Assembly (NCBI GenBank): GCA_020205615.1
Contig: CM035169.1
Coordinates: 17,379,546-17,443,545, forward strand
Direction of reading: 5' to 3'
DNA: 64,000 bases
DNA from: Panax quinquefolius
Lineage: Eukaryota; Streptophyta; Magnoliopsida; Apiales; Araliaceae
Part shown: positions 11,715 through 23,271 of the stretch, in pieces
Layout of the letters: every line of letters begins with the position of its first letter
Numbering within the stretch: the first letter of the stretch is position 1
Made by a program: the position numbers and the translations under genes
Notes under the pieces: model-generated
Told to the model about the DNA's origin: nothing
Databases searched by the model: none
What the model saw: the letters and a program-made list of their open reading frames with translations, nothing else

Positions 11715-11873
11715 TATAATATATATGAAAAAAATGTATGTACATTAGACTCGAAAATCAGCCCAAAGCTCTGCAGGTGGTATGGCCTTCCGCCTAAAAC
11801 CCGGTTTTAATTTGCATTTTTAAGCTCGTGAAAACCCGGTCCATTTTTTTGGCCGCACCTACTACTCCCACGA
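11715..11873. other. Short unassigned spacer
   Basis: About 160 bp between the LTR fragment and the A-tail of the putative SINE. It has no open frame, motif or similarity to other parts of the window that I can see. The GTGAAAACCCGG and CTAAAACCCGG words are a small imperfect repeat. Confidence 0.4.
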
Positions 11874-11912
11874 TTTTTTTTTTTTATAATAAAATTTTAC
11901 TACTTGTGGGTT
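11874..11912 (-). mobile_element. 3' half of a probable SINE (A-tail half)
   Basis: On the minus strand this reads ACCCACAAGTAGT, then an AT-rich linker, then a run of 12 A residues (plus-strand T run 11874-11885). It abuts the GTGAG target duplication of LARD-A2. On the far side of A2, at 20107-20168, lies a pol III promoter-like half. Removing A2 and one GTGAG joins them into an element of about 105 bp with a tRNA-like head and poly(A) tail. No target duplication of the SINE itself is visible, so the call is tentative. Confidence 0.4.
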
Positions 11913-11917
11913 GTGAG
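11913..11917. repeat. Target site duplication of LARD-A2 (left), GTGAG
   Basis: GTGAG directly precedes the left LTR terminus TGTGACGCC. The identical pentamer follows the right terminus GTCTCACA at 20107-20111. Five bases is the usual duplication size for Ty3/gypsy elements. Confidence 0.8.
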
Positions 11918-14338
11918 TGTGACGCCCCCAAAATTAGGTATACGTCACCCATCTTGAGTCGCCACTTACATGGTACATAAATTCAAATACAACTTACTAA
12001 TATAACTGCGTGTATATAATACGACATAAACTATGAGTTTGAATACAAATATTGTCTACTAGATATTATACAAACTCAAAAGGAGTCCTCATTACAACTA
12101 TTATCACACTATTTCACGTAATAGTGAGGACTATTAATGCTATCCTCCTCGACCATTACTTCGCTCCCCGACTCGTCTCAATTATGTTCTCATTTCCTCA
12201 AGAGAATAAAGAAAAGAAAGGGTGAGCTCAACTAGCCCAAGAAGAAATATTATGACTAAGATAATGCGTAATAAATTATCATTAGCCTTCAACAAAGGTT
12301 AAACCGATAAAATACAATAGACAACCAGCTTTAATCTGCATTTTAAATAAGCAATCCATTAAAAGAGTCAAGTAGAGAATAAAGTCTACTATCTTTTAGG
12401 TTTTAAAAGGTTTTCATCAATTTTTATCACGAGACTCAAACTTTAATAAATAAACCACCACATTTAATCATCCCCGCACTACGCCCAAGGATTTTCATCA
12501 AATTATCAATGGTCACGACTATATCGAATCACCCCTCGTCATAATCATACCAAAAACTATCCATCATCGCATTACAGTGCCACCGAGGACTTTTGTCACA
12601 TCATTTATATCAAGTCATGATTATACCGAATGATCCTCGTCATAATCATACTAAGTTCATCTATGCACGTAAGCCAAAGATAACATAATATAACATGAGG
12701 ATGATGACAATGACATAGTAATTCAATAAAACAAGTTCAAGAATTATTTAATCCATGAATTATTAACGCCCAAATTGTCAACATGATATCGTTTAGTAGA
12801 GTAAAATTCAAGAATGATCGTAAGAATATTTCCATGAAAATACTCTGGATGAAACGCAAATATCAAGGATATTCTACTAATTTCATGGAGTATAAAGTCA
12901 AAGTTTTAACCAACCGGGTATAATAAAGAATGGAATAACAAAAGAAATCACCACGCACGCAGATTGCATGTACAAAGTTATTCCAATGTAATAATAATAA
13001 CGGAACCAGTCGTGAAATTCACACCAACAGGATGTTCCAATGTAATAATAAAGATGGAACCGCATCCGATGTAAAACACATGATAGATATTCCAACAGAA
13101 TGATAAAGATTTTAACCAGTCCTGTAAAACACACGCATGTGATGTTCCAATGTATAATAATAAAGATTTTAACCAGTCCTGTAAAACACATGCATGTGAT
13201 GTTCCAATGTAATAATAGAAGAATGTCACCAAGTATAGGGTAAATCACAGACACAAAAGTTATTCCAATGTAATAATAAGCATGGAATAACATAAGGATT
13301 TCACCAAGTATAGGGTATGCCATGATACAAAGTTATGTATAGGTATGCCACTTTTACAAAAGTTATTCCAATGTAATAATAATGAATGGAATAATGTAAG
13401 TTCTCTTCAAGAAGAAAGAATAACACCCCACTTACATACAACAAATAATACCCCTTACCTTGAAGAACCGAATATCGGCAAAAGTGAAGTAGCGAGTATT
13501 ACTTTTCTTTTTCTCTATAGATTTTCTCTCTATAGCTTCTCTCTATAATTTCTCTCTGTAGAGTTTCAAATGAATTCGTAAGAAAATAATGAAGGAATGA
13601 GCTTCTATTTATAGAAAATAGAATGCATAAGAATTAATCCATGAACGGTCCAGATTGATTTACTTTAATCTGACGGTCATATTTAAAGCAAAATCTTTTA
13701 AATAAAATATAATATATTCTATTTATATAAAAACATTTTACTATGCAAACACTATGCAACACTACGCAAAACACTATGCAACCCTATGCATAATAAAATA
13801 TAATATATTCTATTTATAGAATAACTTTAATAAAGTATTCTATTTTATATAAAGATGTTTCGCTTTTATTACGTTAATAATACTGAATAAAATAAAACGT
13901 CATTATCGCTATAATAATTCATATTATTAATCGACAATAATGGAATCAAACCGAGTGACTTCTCACATAAGCATCAATAATCAATACCGCAAGCAGCTAC
14001 TACGCAACCACACACGACATCGCATTTTTACTACCGAGTAGTTCAACAAAGATCAACCAGTGAAACTTCCGTCGTTATTTCAATAAAATATTTTTGTCGC
14101 TTTCTCTCAATCCGACAATAATTCAATTGTGGGGTCCACCAATGATTGAGTCGTTGTATTTAATATTCCCCGCTAAACCTAATATTCCCGACCAATCGAA
14201 TATAATATAACCACTTGCATACTTTGCAAAATTTATAAATACTACCCACAACTATAATATTATCTCAAATTCACACCATAATATTAAAAATTATTTCGAC
14301 AAAATTTAAATCTTTATCGATAAAATCTGGGTCTCACA
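11918..14338 (-). repeat. 3' LTR of LARD-A2
   Basis: This LTR of 2421 bp begins TGTGACGCCCCC and ends CTGGGTCTCACA on the plus strand. It contains the R-U5 repeats (12960-13230), minus-strand TATA box (13606-13613) and U3 minisatellite (13740-13792). The partner LTR at 17684-20106 is nearly collinear. Confidence 0.9.
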
Positions 14339-14350
14339 ATCTCCCTCCTT
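14339..14350 (-). other. Polypurine tract of LARD-A2
   Basis: The minus strand reads AAGGAGGGAGAT immediately upstream of the 3' LTR terminus TGTGAGACCC. It is equivalent to 1723-1733 in A1. Confidence 0.7.
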
Positions 14351-14767
14351 ATGGAATTTCTCACCGAAATTAGTGGTACGATGACTGTATGATAAAGAGA
14401 TGAGGATACCTTGAATACCTTTATCGCTTAAAATATTAAATTCATCTTTGAAATCGCCAAAGCTATTCATTAACAATTCATCTTTGCACTACAAAGCAAA
14501 GATATACAACCCAGAAACCAATAATACTTTGAGACGCAGCCTTAATAGATCACGACGATTTAATTATCCATGCACTAACGCCAAGGATATTCGTGTTTTT
14601 CAATTACTACGTGATTATACCGAATAATCCTTCAATCATAATCATACCAAGTCTATCAATGCACTACTACCAAAGACGACTTTTACCACATCCAGAATTA
14701 ATATTTCATTCACGAGACTTAGCTCAATAATTAATCCATATCATCGAATCATCCCCGCACTACGTGC

Positions 14768-15120
14768 CAAGGATATTCATTAAGATCACGACCACAAATT
14801 ATCCATGCACTACTACCAAAGATAATTGTGTATTCATTAAGATCACGACCATAAATTATCCATGCACTACTACCAAAGATAATTGTGTATTCATTAAGAT
14901 CACGACCACAAATTATCCATGCACTACTACCAAAGATAATTGTGTATTCATTAAGATCACGACCACAAATTATCCATGCACTACTACCAAAGATAATTGT
15001 GTATTCATTAAGATCACGACCACAAATTATCCATGCTTTCTACTACCAAAGATAATTGTGTATTCATTAAGATCACGACCACAAATTATCCATGCACTAC
15101 TACCAAAGATAATTGTGTTT
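14768..15120 (-). repeat. 57-bp tandem array in LARD-A2, about 6 copies
   Basis: Same unit as at 2150-3075, but only about six copies, which accounts for most of the internal length difference between A2 and A1. The units are more uniform than in A1. The open frame across the array encodes a 19-residue repeat purely because the period is divisible by three. Confidence 0.9.
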
Positions 15121-15124
15121 TCAA

Positions 15125-16440
15125 TTACGATTATGATTATACCCTAACAATCCTCGTCATAATCATACCAAGTCCATCTATGCACTATTCTGATGTGCGA
15201 GATGACTTTCAACATAATATAAGCATGAGGATAATGATATAAAGAATCAATCAAATGAGATAAAGGATAAATATTAAACATTTATAATATAATTTATCCA
15301 GATTCAAGAATATCCCCATGTTATCAATCACTTAATAATCTCATAATCTAATAACATTAATATTATAATAATATTTTAATCACTTTTTAAATTTATAAAC
15401 AATTTATCTCAATTGTTTACGCTTTACCATATAATGCATTTCATCATTCAAAATGCCATACTCATAAAATATCATCACCAATTATCAAATCCTCATCAAA
15501 AAATATGCATATATTCTATATAGGATTCTCTAGCCATAAAATCTTATTTTCAACTTTGTTATTTCACATAACATATTTAACTCATATGTTCAGAATTAAA
15601 CTATTTTCATGAAAAATACCAAATTAGTCCCAAAAATATTTCTTTTCTGGGATTTAGCATAATATAGTCCCATAATGAAAATATATTTTCTCGAATTTTA
15701 AAATTCATTTACTATTTTTCAAAAATCAATTTCTAATTAATTCCTTAAGAAATTAGCTACCTCAAGTTTAACTCCAAAATTCCCAAATCTTGGCAGGACC
15801 TTACACATGTTAACGTGAGCTTCTAGTTTAAATTTCATGGTCATCGAGTTATAGAACTCCTAAGTTATAGCGTTTTAAATTTAAAAACCTAAATATTGAA
15901 ATAGTCATAACTTGCTCATTTTAAGTCGAATGAGCTCATTTTTGGACAGGAGGTACTTTATACCATATACTTTCATGTCCCAAAAACCCAGAATTTTTCT
16001 CATAATTTAAGTGGCCGAAACAGTCCCTTAAAGTTTCTGGGCAGAGTATTTTTTCGAAATTTACAGATTTGGCCTCCTTTTGCTAAAAATCAGTCCACAT
16101 AAAAATCCACAACACCTTTTCCAGTAATTCCACTTGGATTAGTTAGGTAACTCGTAGATCTAACTCTAGGACTTGACCACATTCAAAATTCAAAATATAA
16201 TAAGAGATATGGTCAATTGAATTTCATGTTACGCTTTTCACCAAAATCTGATTTCAACTCTTTGTGATTTCTAAGAAACTTTCATGTTTTTACATACTAA
16301 CCAACATAACTCATCATAAAACTTACTAATACCACGAATACCCATGATTTTCATTATTCCAATGCTTTTATTATGACTTTCATAATAAACCACGAAATCT
16401 GCTCATTTAGTTGAAGAAATATTTGAGGGTTTAAGAAATG
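15125..16440 (-). other. Conserved non-coding internal block, LARD-A2
   Basis: Collinear with 3080-4380 in A1, including the shared stretch around GGACAGGAGGTACTTTATAC and the CCAAAATCTGATTTCAACTC region. Small indels interrupt the frame that is open in A1. No gene is supported. Confidence 0.6.
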
Positions 16441-16864
16441 GGTTTTTATCTCGGGTCAATACAAAATTCAATTTCACGCCTAGGGTAGGCTAGAAATCTT
16501 CAAGAATACGCCAAGAAATTTATTAATGATAGAAATATCATTCAAAATCATATTTTATCCAAGACTTGGATAAGACGTCACATTAATACCAACTCGTGAC
16601 TTCTATCCCTTAACCTAGATAAAGACCTCACAATGATACCTATAAACTTGCCATCTTCATTCACGATGTCGCCGCATGAAAAGTCCGGCTTCGGTGCATT
16701 CCACACAAGGAAGTTGACAACGAAAGGTTCGGGCTCTTTACTTATGGCTTGATATCACAAAGATTAACTTTAGGATTTGGTTACTTTGAATTCAGTGATA
16801 ACAAAGTTGGTTAGGAATATGAAAGCTAACAACCTTACAAAAAGAATAATGAGTAGTTAATCAA

Positions 16865-17110
16865 TCGCTTTTTAAAATTACCTCAAAGGCAAGTATTTTC
16901 AAAGAGATAAGATCGACAGTAACGTGAAAGTGTTTATTTGAAACAACAAGATTAATAAAATGTTGGAGGTAACGAAGGTTTCTCCAACGAAGTTCAATAG
17001 ATAAATCAAAGTCTAATTTCTCCTGAGTCAAATTTAAACGCTGAACGCAAGCAAGAGAGATAAAAGAATGGGTAGAACCTAGATCTAATAGGGTATAGAC
17101 TTCGCAAGAA
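16865..17110 (-). pseudogene. Retropepsin remnant, LARD-A2
   Basis: The minus strand encodes LDLGSTHSF near 17065-17090, the retropepsin active-site region with Leu in place of the Thr of DTGS. The catalytic Asp is kept here, unlike A1. Stops and shifts break the frame on both sides. As in A1, nothing downstream resembles reverse transcriptase. It is a relic with no likely product. Confidence 0.65.
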
Positions 17111-17149
17111 TTTATAATTAACTAACCCGCTGCTAACTTCGCTCGTTAC

Positions 17150-17330
17150 CCACTTTTTGAGAAGTCATGAAAACGCCTTCCGAAACCAACGACTTTTGTT
17201 TTGTCCAGATCCGCCTTTGGTGCCACTATCCCAACTGGACTTGACTTCACTGCACAACAAAATTGAGCTAAATTACCTTCTCTTCTTGCAATTTCCACTT
17301 CTATTATCTTTGCCATGATTACCAATCAAG
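17150..17330 (-). pseudogene. Gag zinc-knuckle remnant, LARD-A2
   Basis: The minus-strand frame contains REGNLAQFC, a decayed version of the REGHLARFC half of a CCHC knuckle; the zinc-binding His is Asn. It is collinear with 5102-5290 of A1. The primer site at about 17666-17680 is also degraded (GCTCTATTACCCAA on the plus strand). Confidence 0.55.
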
Positions 17331-17683
17331 TGGTTACCATTCTTAACATGATAATTTCCCCACGATGGTTATCATTGTTCGATAATCGCTGCCACCAAGA
17401 TGATTATTATCGTATTGTTGGTCGTTACCTTTTGTTTGAGTGAATCAACACTCTCATGTGCTTCATTGCTTATCTCAAAGATTTTCGATATCATTCTCAA
17501 ACACCGTCACAAAACAAGGGTTAATTAACATATCACATATTATCCCTATACTCGATTCCACCAATTAAATACCAAATAAATTTAGGTAGGTCATACTAAA
17601 TGAAGGAATTCCCCCTCTCTCCCTCCTAGTTCTTATCTCACATCTCACCTGGGATCATATCCCTAAGCTCTATTACCCAACCG

Positions 17684-20106
17684 TGACGCCCCAAAATTAG
17701 GTATACGCCACCCATCTTCGAGTCGCCACTTACATGGTACATAAATTCAAATACAACTTACTAATATAACTGCTGTAGTACAATACGACATAAACTATGA
17801 GTTTGAATACAAATATTGTCTACTAGATATTATACAAACTCAAAAGGAGTCCTCATTACAACTATTATCACACTATTTCACGTAATAGTGAGGACTATTA
17901 ATGCTATCCTCCGACCATTACTTACGTTCCCGACTCGTCTCCAAATATGTTCTCATTTCAAGAGAAATGAAGAAAGAAAGGTGAGCTCAACTAGCCCAAG
18001 AAGAAATATTATGACTAAGATAATGCGTAATAAATTATCATTAGCCTTCAATGTTGTTAAACCGATAAAATACAATAGACAACCAGCTTTAATCACAAGT
18101 GAATAAGCAATCCATTAAAAGAGTCAAGTAGAGAATAAAGTCTACTATCTTTTAGGTTTTAAAAGGTTTTCATCAATTTTTATCACCGAGACTCAAACAA
18201 TAAATAAACCACCACATTTAATCATCCCCGCATTACTTGGCCAAGGATTTTCATCAAATTATCAATGGTCATGACTATATCGAATCACCCCTCGGTCATA
18301 ATCATACCAAAACTATCCATCATCGCATTACAGCCAATCGAGGACTTTTGTCACATCATTTATATCAAGTCATGATTATACCGAATGATCCTGTCATAAT
18401 CATAATCATACTAAGTTCATCTACGCACGTAAGCCAAAGATAACATAATATAACATGAGGATGATGACAATGACATAATAATTCAATAAAACAAGTTCAA
18501 GAATTATTTAATCCATGAATTATTAACGCCCAAATTGTCAACATGATATCGCTTTAGAGAGTAAAATTCAAGAATGATCGTAAGAATATTTCCATGAAAG
18601 ATATCGGATGAAACGCAAATATCAAGGATATTCTACTAATTTCATGGAGTATAGAAGTCAAAGTTTTAACCAACCGGGTATAATAAAGAATGGAATAACA
18701 AAAGAAATCACCATGCACGCGGTGATTGATGTATGCAGTTATTCCAATGTAATAATAATAACTAACTGTGTCGTGAAATTCATTCACACCAGTGATGTTC
18801 CAATGTAATAATAAAGATGGAACTGCATCCGGTGTAAAACACATGATATAGGATATTCCAACAGTATGATAAAGATTTTAACCAAGTCCTGTAAAAAACA
18901 CACGCATGTGATGTTCCAATGTAATAATAATAAAGATTTTAACCAGTGTCCTAAAAAACACACATGTGATGTTCCAATGTAATAATAGAAGAATGTCACC
19001 AAGTATAGGTAAATCATGATACAAAGTTATTCCAATGTAATAATAAGCAATGGAATAACATAAGGATTTCACCAAGTATAGGGTATGCCACAGATATACA
19101 AGTTATGTATAGGGTATGCCACTTTTACAAAAGTTATTCCAATGTAATAATAATGAATGGAATAATGTAAGTTCTCTTTAAGAAGAAAGAATAACACACT
19201 TTACGAGTACAACAAATAATACCCTTTACCTTGAAGAAATCAATATTGGCAAAGTGAAGTAGCGAATACTTTTCTTTTTTCTCTATATAGATTTTCTCTA
19301 GCTAGCTCTCTATAATTTCTCTCAGAGTTTCAATGAATTCGTAAAAAATAATGAAGGAATGAGCTTCTATTTATAGGAAAATAGAATGCATAGTAATTAA
19401 TCCATGAACTATCCGTATTGATTTACTTTAATCTGACGGTCCATATTTAAAGAAAAATCTTTTAAATAAAATATAATATATTCTATTTATATAAAAACAT
19501 TTTACTACGCAAAACACACTATGCAACACTACGCAAAACACTACGCATGCAAACTACGCAACCCTATGCATAATAAAATATAATATATTCTATTTATGTA
19601 ATAACTTTAATAAAGATTCTATTTTATATAAAGATGTTTCGCTTTTATTACGTTAATAATACTTAATAAAATAAAACGTCATTATCGCTATAATAATTCA
19701 TATTATTAATCGACAATAATGGAATCAAACCGAGTGACTTCACACATAAGATCAATAATCAATACCGCGCGCTACTACGCAACCACACGACATCGCATTT
19801 TTACTACCGAAGTAGTTCAACAAGATCAACCAGAAAACTTCCGTCGTTATTTCAATAAAATATTTTTGTCGCTTTCAATCCGACAATAATTTCGCTAGGG
19901 GTCCACCAATGATTGAGTCGTTGTATTTAATATTCCTCGCTAAACCGAATATTCCCCGACCAATCGAATATAATATAACCACTGCATACTTTGCAAAATT
20001 TATAAATACTACCCACAACTATAATATTATCTCAAATTCACACCATAATATTAAAAATTATTTCGACAAAATTTAAATCTTTATTGATAAAATCTGGGGT
20101 CTCACA
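17684..20106 (-). repeat. 5' LTR of LARD-A2
   Basis: This LTR of 2423 bp runs from TGACGCCCCAAAATTAGG to CTGGGGTCTCACA on the plus strand. R-U5 repeats lie at 18730-19010, the minus-strand TATA box at 19368-19375 and the U3 minisatellite at 19505-19570. Confidence 0.9.
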
Positions 20107-20111
20107 GTGAG
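20107..20111. repeat. Target site duplication of LARD-A2 (right), GTGAG
   Basis: Identical to 11913-11917. It forms the first bases of the flanking SINE-like sequence, which supports insertion into that sequence. Confidence 0.8.
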
Positions 20112-20168
20112 GCTTGAACACAAGACTTGTAAGTAAATAAATAAGAGTTCAAACCAACTGAGCTACAA
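20107..20168 (-). mobile_element. 5' half of a probable tRNA-derived SINE (pol III promoter)
   Basis: On the minus strand an A box TAGCTCAGTTGG (20154-20165) matches TRGYNNARNNG. A B box GTTCAAGCC (within 20111-20121) matches GWTCRANNC about 33 bases later, normal tRNA spacing. The sequence then runs into GTGAG, the A2 target site, and appears to continue at 11912-11874 with a poly(A) tail. A decayed tRNA gene is possible, but no acceptor stem is visible. The A-tail in the other half favours a SINE. Confidence 0.5.
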
Positions 20169-20574
20169 CAACTAATTATTTTTAATGCAATCTTTAATAT
20201 ATTTTAACTATAATTAAAAATTATAATTAAGATATGTAGTTAATGTAGGTAATTAATTAATAATACTAATTTATAATACTATTAAAATTTTAATTGATTG
20301 AGATATGTAGTTAATAATTTTAAAGTATAAAACTATTAAACTAACAATTATTAGTTTAAGTTAGATAATATAATTATAAAAATTTAAAATTATCTATATA
20401 TTAATATTAATTATAATATTTATTATTTTTAAAAGTTAAATAAACTATATTAATTTTAAAGAATCAAATTTGATTATATATACTTTGAATTACTAGCAAT
20501 ATATAAATACGAATCAACCACTAATTTTTTAGATTGTAAGTCCAAAATCTGTAACACAATAACATAGATAATTT

Positions 20575-20700
20575 TATCCCTTAATTATGTAATCCCCCTA
20601 CTTATTGTATTACATTTGGAAAGTAAATCAATTATTATCCCTTAATTATGCATTCCCCCTACTTATTTGGAAAGTAAATCAATCATTATCCAAATCATGC
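20575..20700. repeat. Tandem duplication, about 60 bp x 2
   Basis: CCCTTAATTATGTAATCCCC...GGAAAGTAAATCAATTATTATC is followed by a second copy with ATGCATTCCCCCTACTTAT and a small internal deletion. The sequence ACTATTAAAATTTTAATTGA also occurs at both 20278 and 20728. Confidence 0.7.
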
Positions 20701-21654
20701 CTTTAGAATAATATCTAAAATTATAATACTATTAAAATTTTAATTGATTGAGATATGTAGTTAATGTAAGTAATTATAATTATTATTTATTATAAACTAT
20801 TTTATTATTTTTAATATTTATTATTATTACTATTTTTGGTGTATCAAGATTTTACAAAATAAATAAATAAATAAATAAAGGAAGAATCTTCATGGTACTA
20901 GCCTACCAATCCGCCACTTGCGCAAGACAAATTACGTACGCCAAAACCCTGACAATTTCGTCCTACTCATCATCCGCTTGTCGTGTCTAATGTACATAAT
21001 GATTATTATGACGATTTTTTAGTCATTTTAAATGACTAAAAACTGGTGTTACACATTCGTCCCATTATTGCCCTTGCTTCAAGTGTTAATCCCCTTTCTG
21101 CTATGTATTGTATTGTAATAAATTTAGACCTAATTACAGTTAGGAAACTTCTCAGTATAGGTAGGATAGTTAATTGGGTCGGTTAAATTCGAATTTAATT
21201 TGAGAGTGAGTTGAGCCGAATTTGATCAATAAATTGTTTGCCTCATTGTAAACTCGACCAAATTATAGTCTTAAAAATGTATAAAATATAGACTATTTAT
21301 ATTAATTTTTAAATACTCAATTTATATTTATATAAGTATCTTCAACTTAATTAAAATTAAGTAGCATGTTTTCTTTAAAGTTGTTCATTTTCTTAGTCTC
21401 CTACTATAGTAATCTATTTTGTTTTTGTTTTTATTTTTATTTGTATTGTTTTTGGATTAGTGTTTAGTTTAGTTATTTTTCTCCCCTGGTTGAAGCTAGT
21501 AGGCATTCAAAATGGGAGATGGATTGCAATATTAGAATAACGGCAGAAGATCAATAAGAAAATGTTTTGTCATTTTAGCTAATCTTATTTAAATAATTTA
21601 GAGGTGAATCATGACAATTTATATATCTGAAATTCAAATTTCTTATTTTTTTGA

Positions 21655-22180
21655 TCTTGTGACTTGCAATTTTTTTAGTGTATTTGGTTGTCAAAATGAG
21701 GAAAGGTAGTTTTAATAATGAGTTGCATTAGTTGTTTGTTATTTATTTTAAATTTATTAATTTTAATGTCTTTTGTTTGGGTTTGTCCGAAAATAAATCT
21801 GAAGCTGGTGATCACGTATAGGCTGAGTTTGAACAATACTTCATACTTTTCATTATATAAGTCGTTTTAGAAGGTTTTTTATTTTTCATAATATAAGACA
21901 TTTTACATATATCTATGAGAAAAAAGTAATTATTTTCTATTTTGCCCATAAAAAATAGAATAATTAAGAGAAAATAAAGAATAATTAATTAGTCATGTGT
22001 CATGCTTACACATTCCAACTTGCAATCTTTTTTAATGTAAATAGGTTATCAAAATGAGGTAAGATCGTTTTAATAATAAGTTGCATTAGTTTTTTGTTAT
22101 TTGTTTTAAGCTTATTAATTTTAATGTCTTTTTGTTTGGGTTTGTTCGAAACTCGTGATCACATATAGGTTTGAGTTTGA
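21655..22180. repeat. Direct duplication, about 170 bp, copies 360 bp apart
   Basis: The copies are at about 21660-21830 and 22018-22185. They share GTTGTCAAAATGAGG-like, AGTTGCATTAGTT, TTAATGTCTTTTGTTTGGG and GATCACGTATAGG-type words in the same order with about 10-15% difference. The spacer holds ATAATATAAGACATTTTACA-type sequence. It looks like an old local duplication and shows no mobile-element ends. Confidence 0.65.
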
Positions 22181-23271
22181 ACAATATATTATGGGAATTG
22201 ATATTTTCACAAGTTAATTTGATATTTCCACAAATGAGGCTCATTTTTAACTAAACCAACTCTCCGTACATTAAACTAACTATAGTATGTAGTTCTTATG
22301 TCTAAATTACCCCCATTTGATAAATAATTAAACATCTAGTTGATTAACTTTATTTGATTAGTAGCGTTACTCAATTGAAGACAACTTTTATTTATTAAAT
22401 TTTATGATAGTAATAATTAGAAAATTGTTAGGAAATAAGTGAGAAAAATTATTTACACATAAAAATTCAGATTTAAGGCTTTCTCCCACCAGGGAAAAAA
22501 TTATTTTCAAAATTTCTACTATCATGTCATATTATTAAAAAGTCTAGACTTTTTAGTAATATAATTTACTAAGTTATCTTAACTAGTTTTTGAATAAAAC
22601 TAGCTAGTTATAAATCCTAAAATCTTCTATACCAACTAAACTGCATCCTGATTTTGATTAGCTTGTTTCTTTTTAATTCGATCGAAAATGGACGATTTTT
22701 GGTGGGGAAAAAAATCAACATAGAGTGAGGCCATTTTACTATTATATATTGAAAATGAGAGATGATTAAAATTAAAATACTATGAATTATCTTTTATTTA
22801 ATTTAACTCAAGTGTCTTATTTATTTTTAAATTTAAATTTTAAACTATTAATTTATAAATTATAATAATTATAAAATTACAATTCTTACAAACAAATACA
22901 AATATAGCCCAAGTCATTTCCATGCGATTCAAATGCACACTATTTCTACAGCAGCCACGGCGTTGACGTGCAAGACCGAAAGTAAACGACGTAAAATATG
23001 AAAGAGGTCCATGGCTCCATCACCACCATTATTAGTTAAGAAATAGAGTTGATTGATAAAAGGTCATTGCTTAGCTCATATATGCTGTAGATATCAAGCA
23101 TGCGTAAGACACACTCTCCTTGTCCTTGTGTAACAGTGTAAGGCCAATATAATAGTCAAAGTTTGAAATGTCAAAAAGCTAACTAGACTTCCCACTCATT
23201 TCTTCACCACAAGATCAACTATATATGTATCATACCAATCCTTCTCTAATTACAAAATCCTCCAATTGATC

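Larger units (their letters stand above)
11918..20106 (-). mobile_element. LARD-A2: complete non-autonomous Ty3/gypsy element
   Basis: An 8.2-kb element with both LTRs (11918-14338, 17684-20106), matching inverted termini TGTGA...TCACA and the target duplication GTGAG on each side. The internal region (14339-17683, 3.3 kb) has the same order as A1: gag zinc-knuckle and protease stubs near the 5' end, a conserved non-coding block, a 57-bp array of about 6 units, and a polypurine tract. No polymerase or integrase is present. Its LTRs differ from each other mostly by short indels, so insertion was probably fairly recent. It interrupts a probable SINE. Confidence 0.9.
20169..23271. other. AT-rich host intergenic region upstream of the P450
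   Basis: No gene is supported over 3.1 kb. It holds local duplications (listed separately), an AAAT microsatellite near 20860-20880 and long A/T-rich tracts. The last 300 bp before 23272 are less repetitive, with possible TATA-like words (CATATATG at 23077, CTATATATG at 23219) and a TTGAC word at 22962. These may be remains of the P450 promoter, but I cannot define a start site. Confidence 0.5.

Noticed and set aside
20107..20168. Functional tRNA gene
   Set aside because: A and B boxes are present, but no acceptor-stem pairing or anticodon arm can be drawn and the sequence continues into an A-tailed half across LARD-A2.
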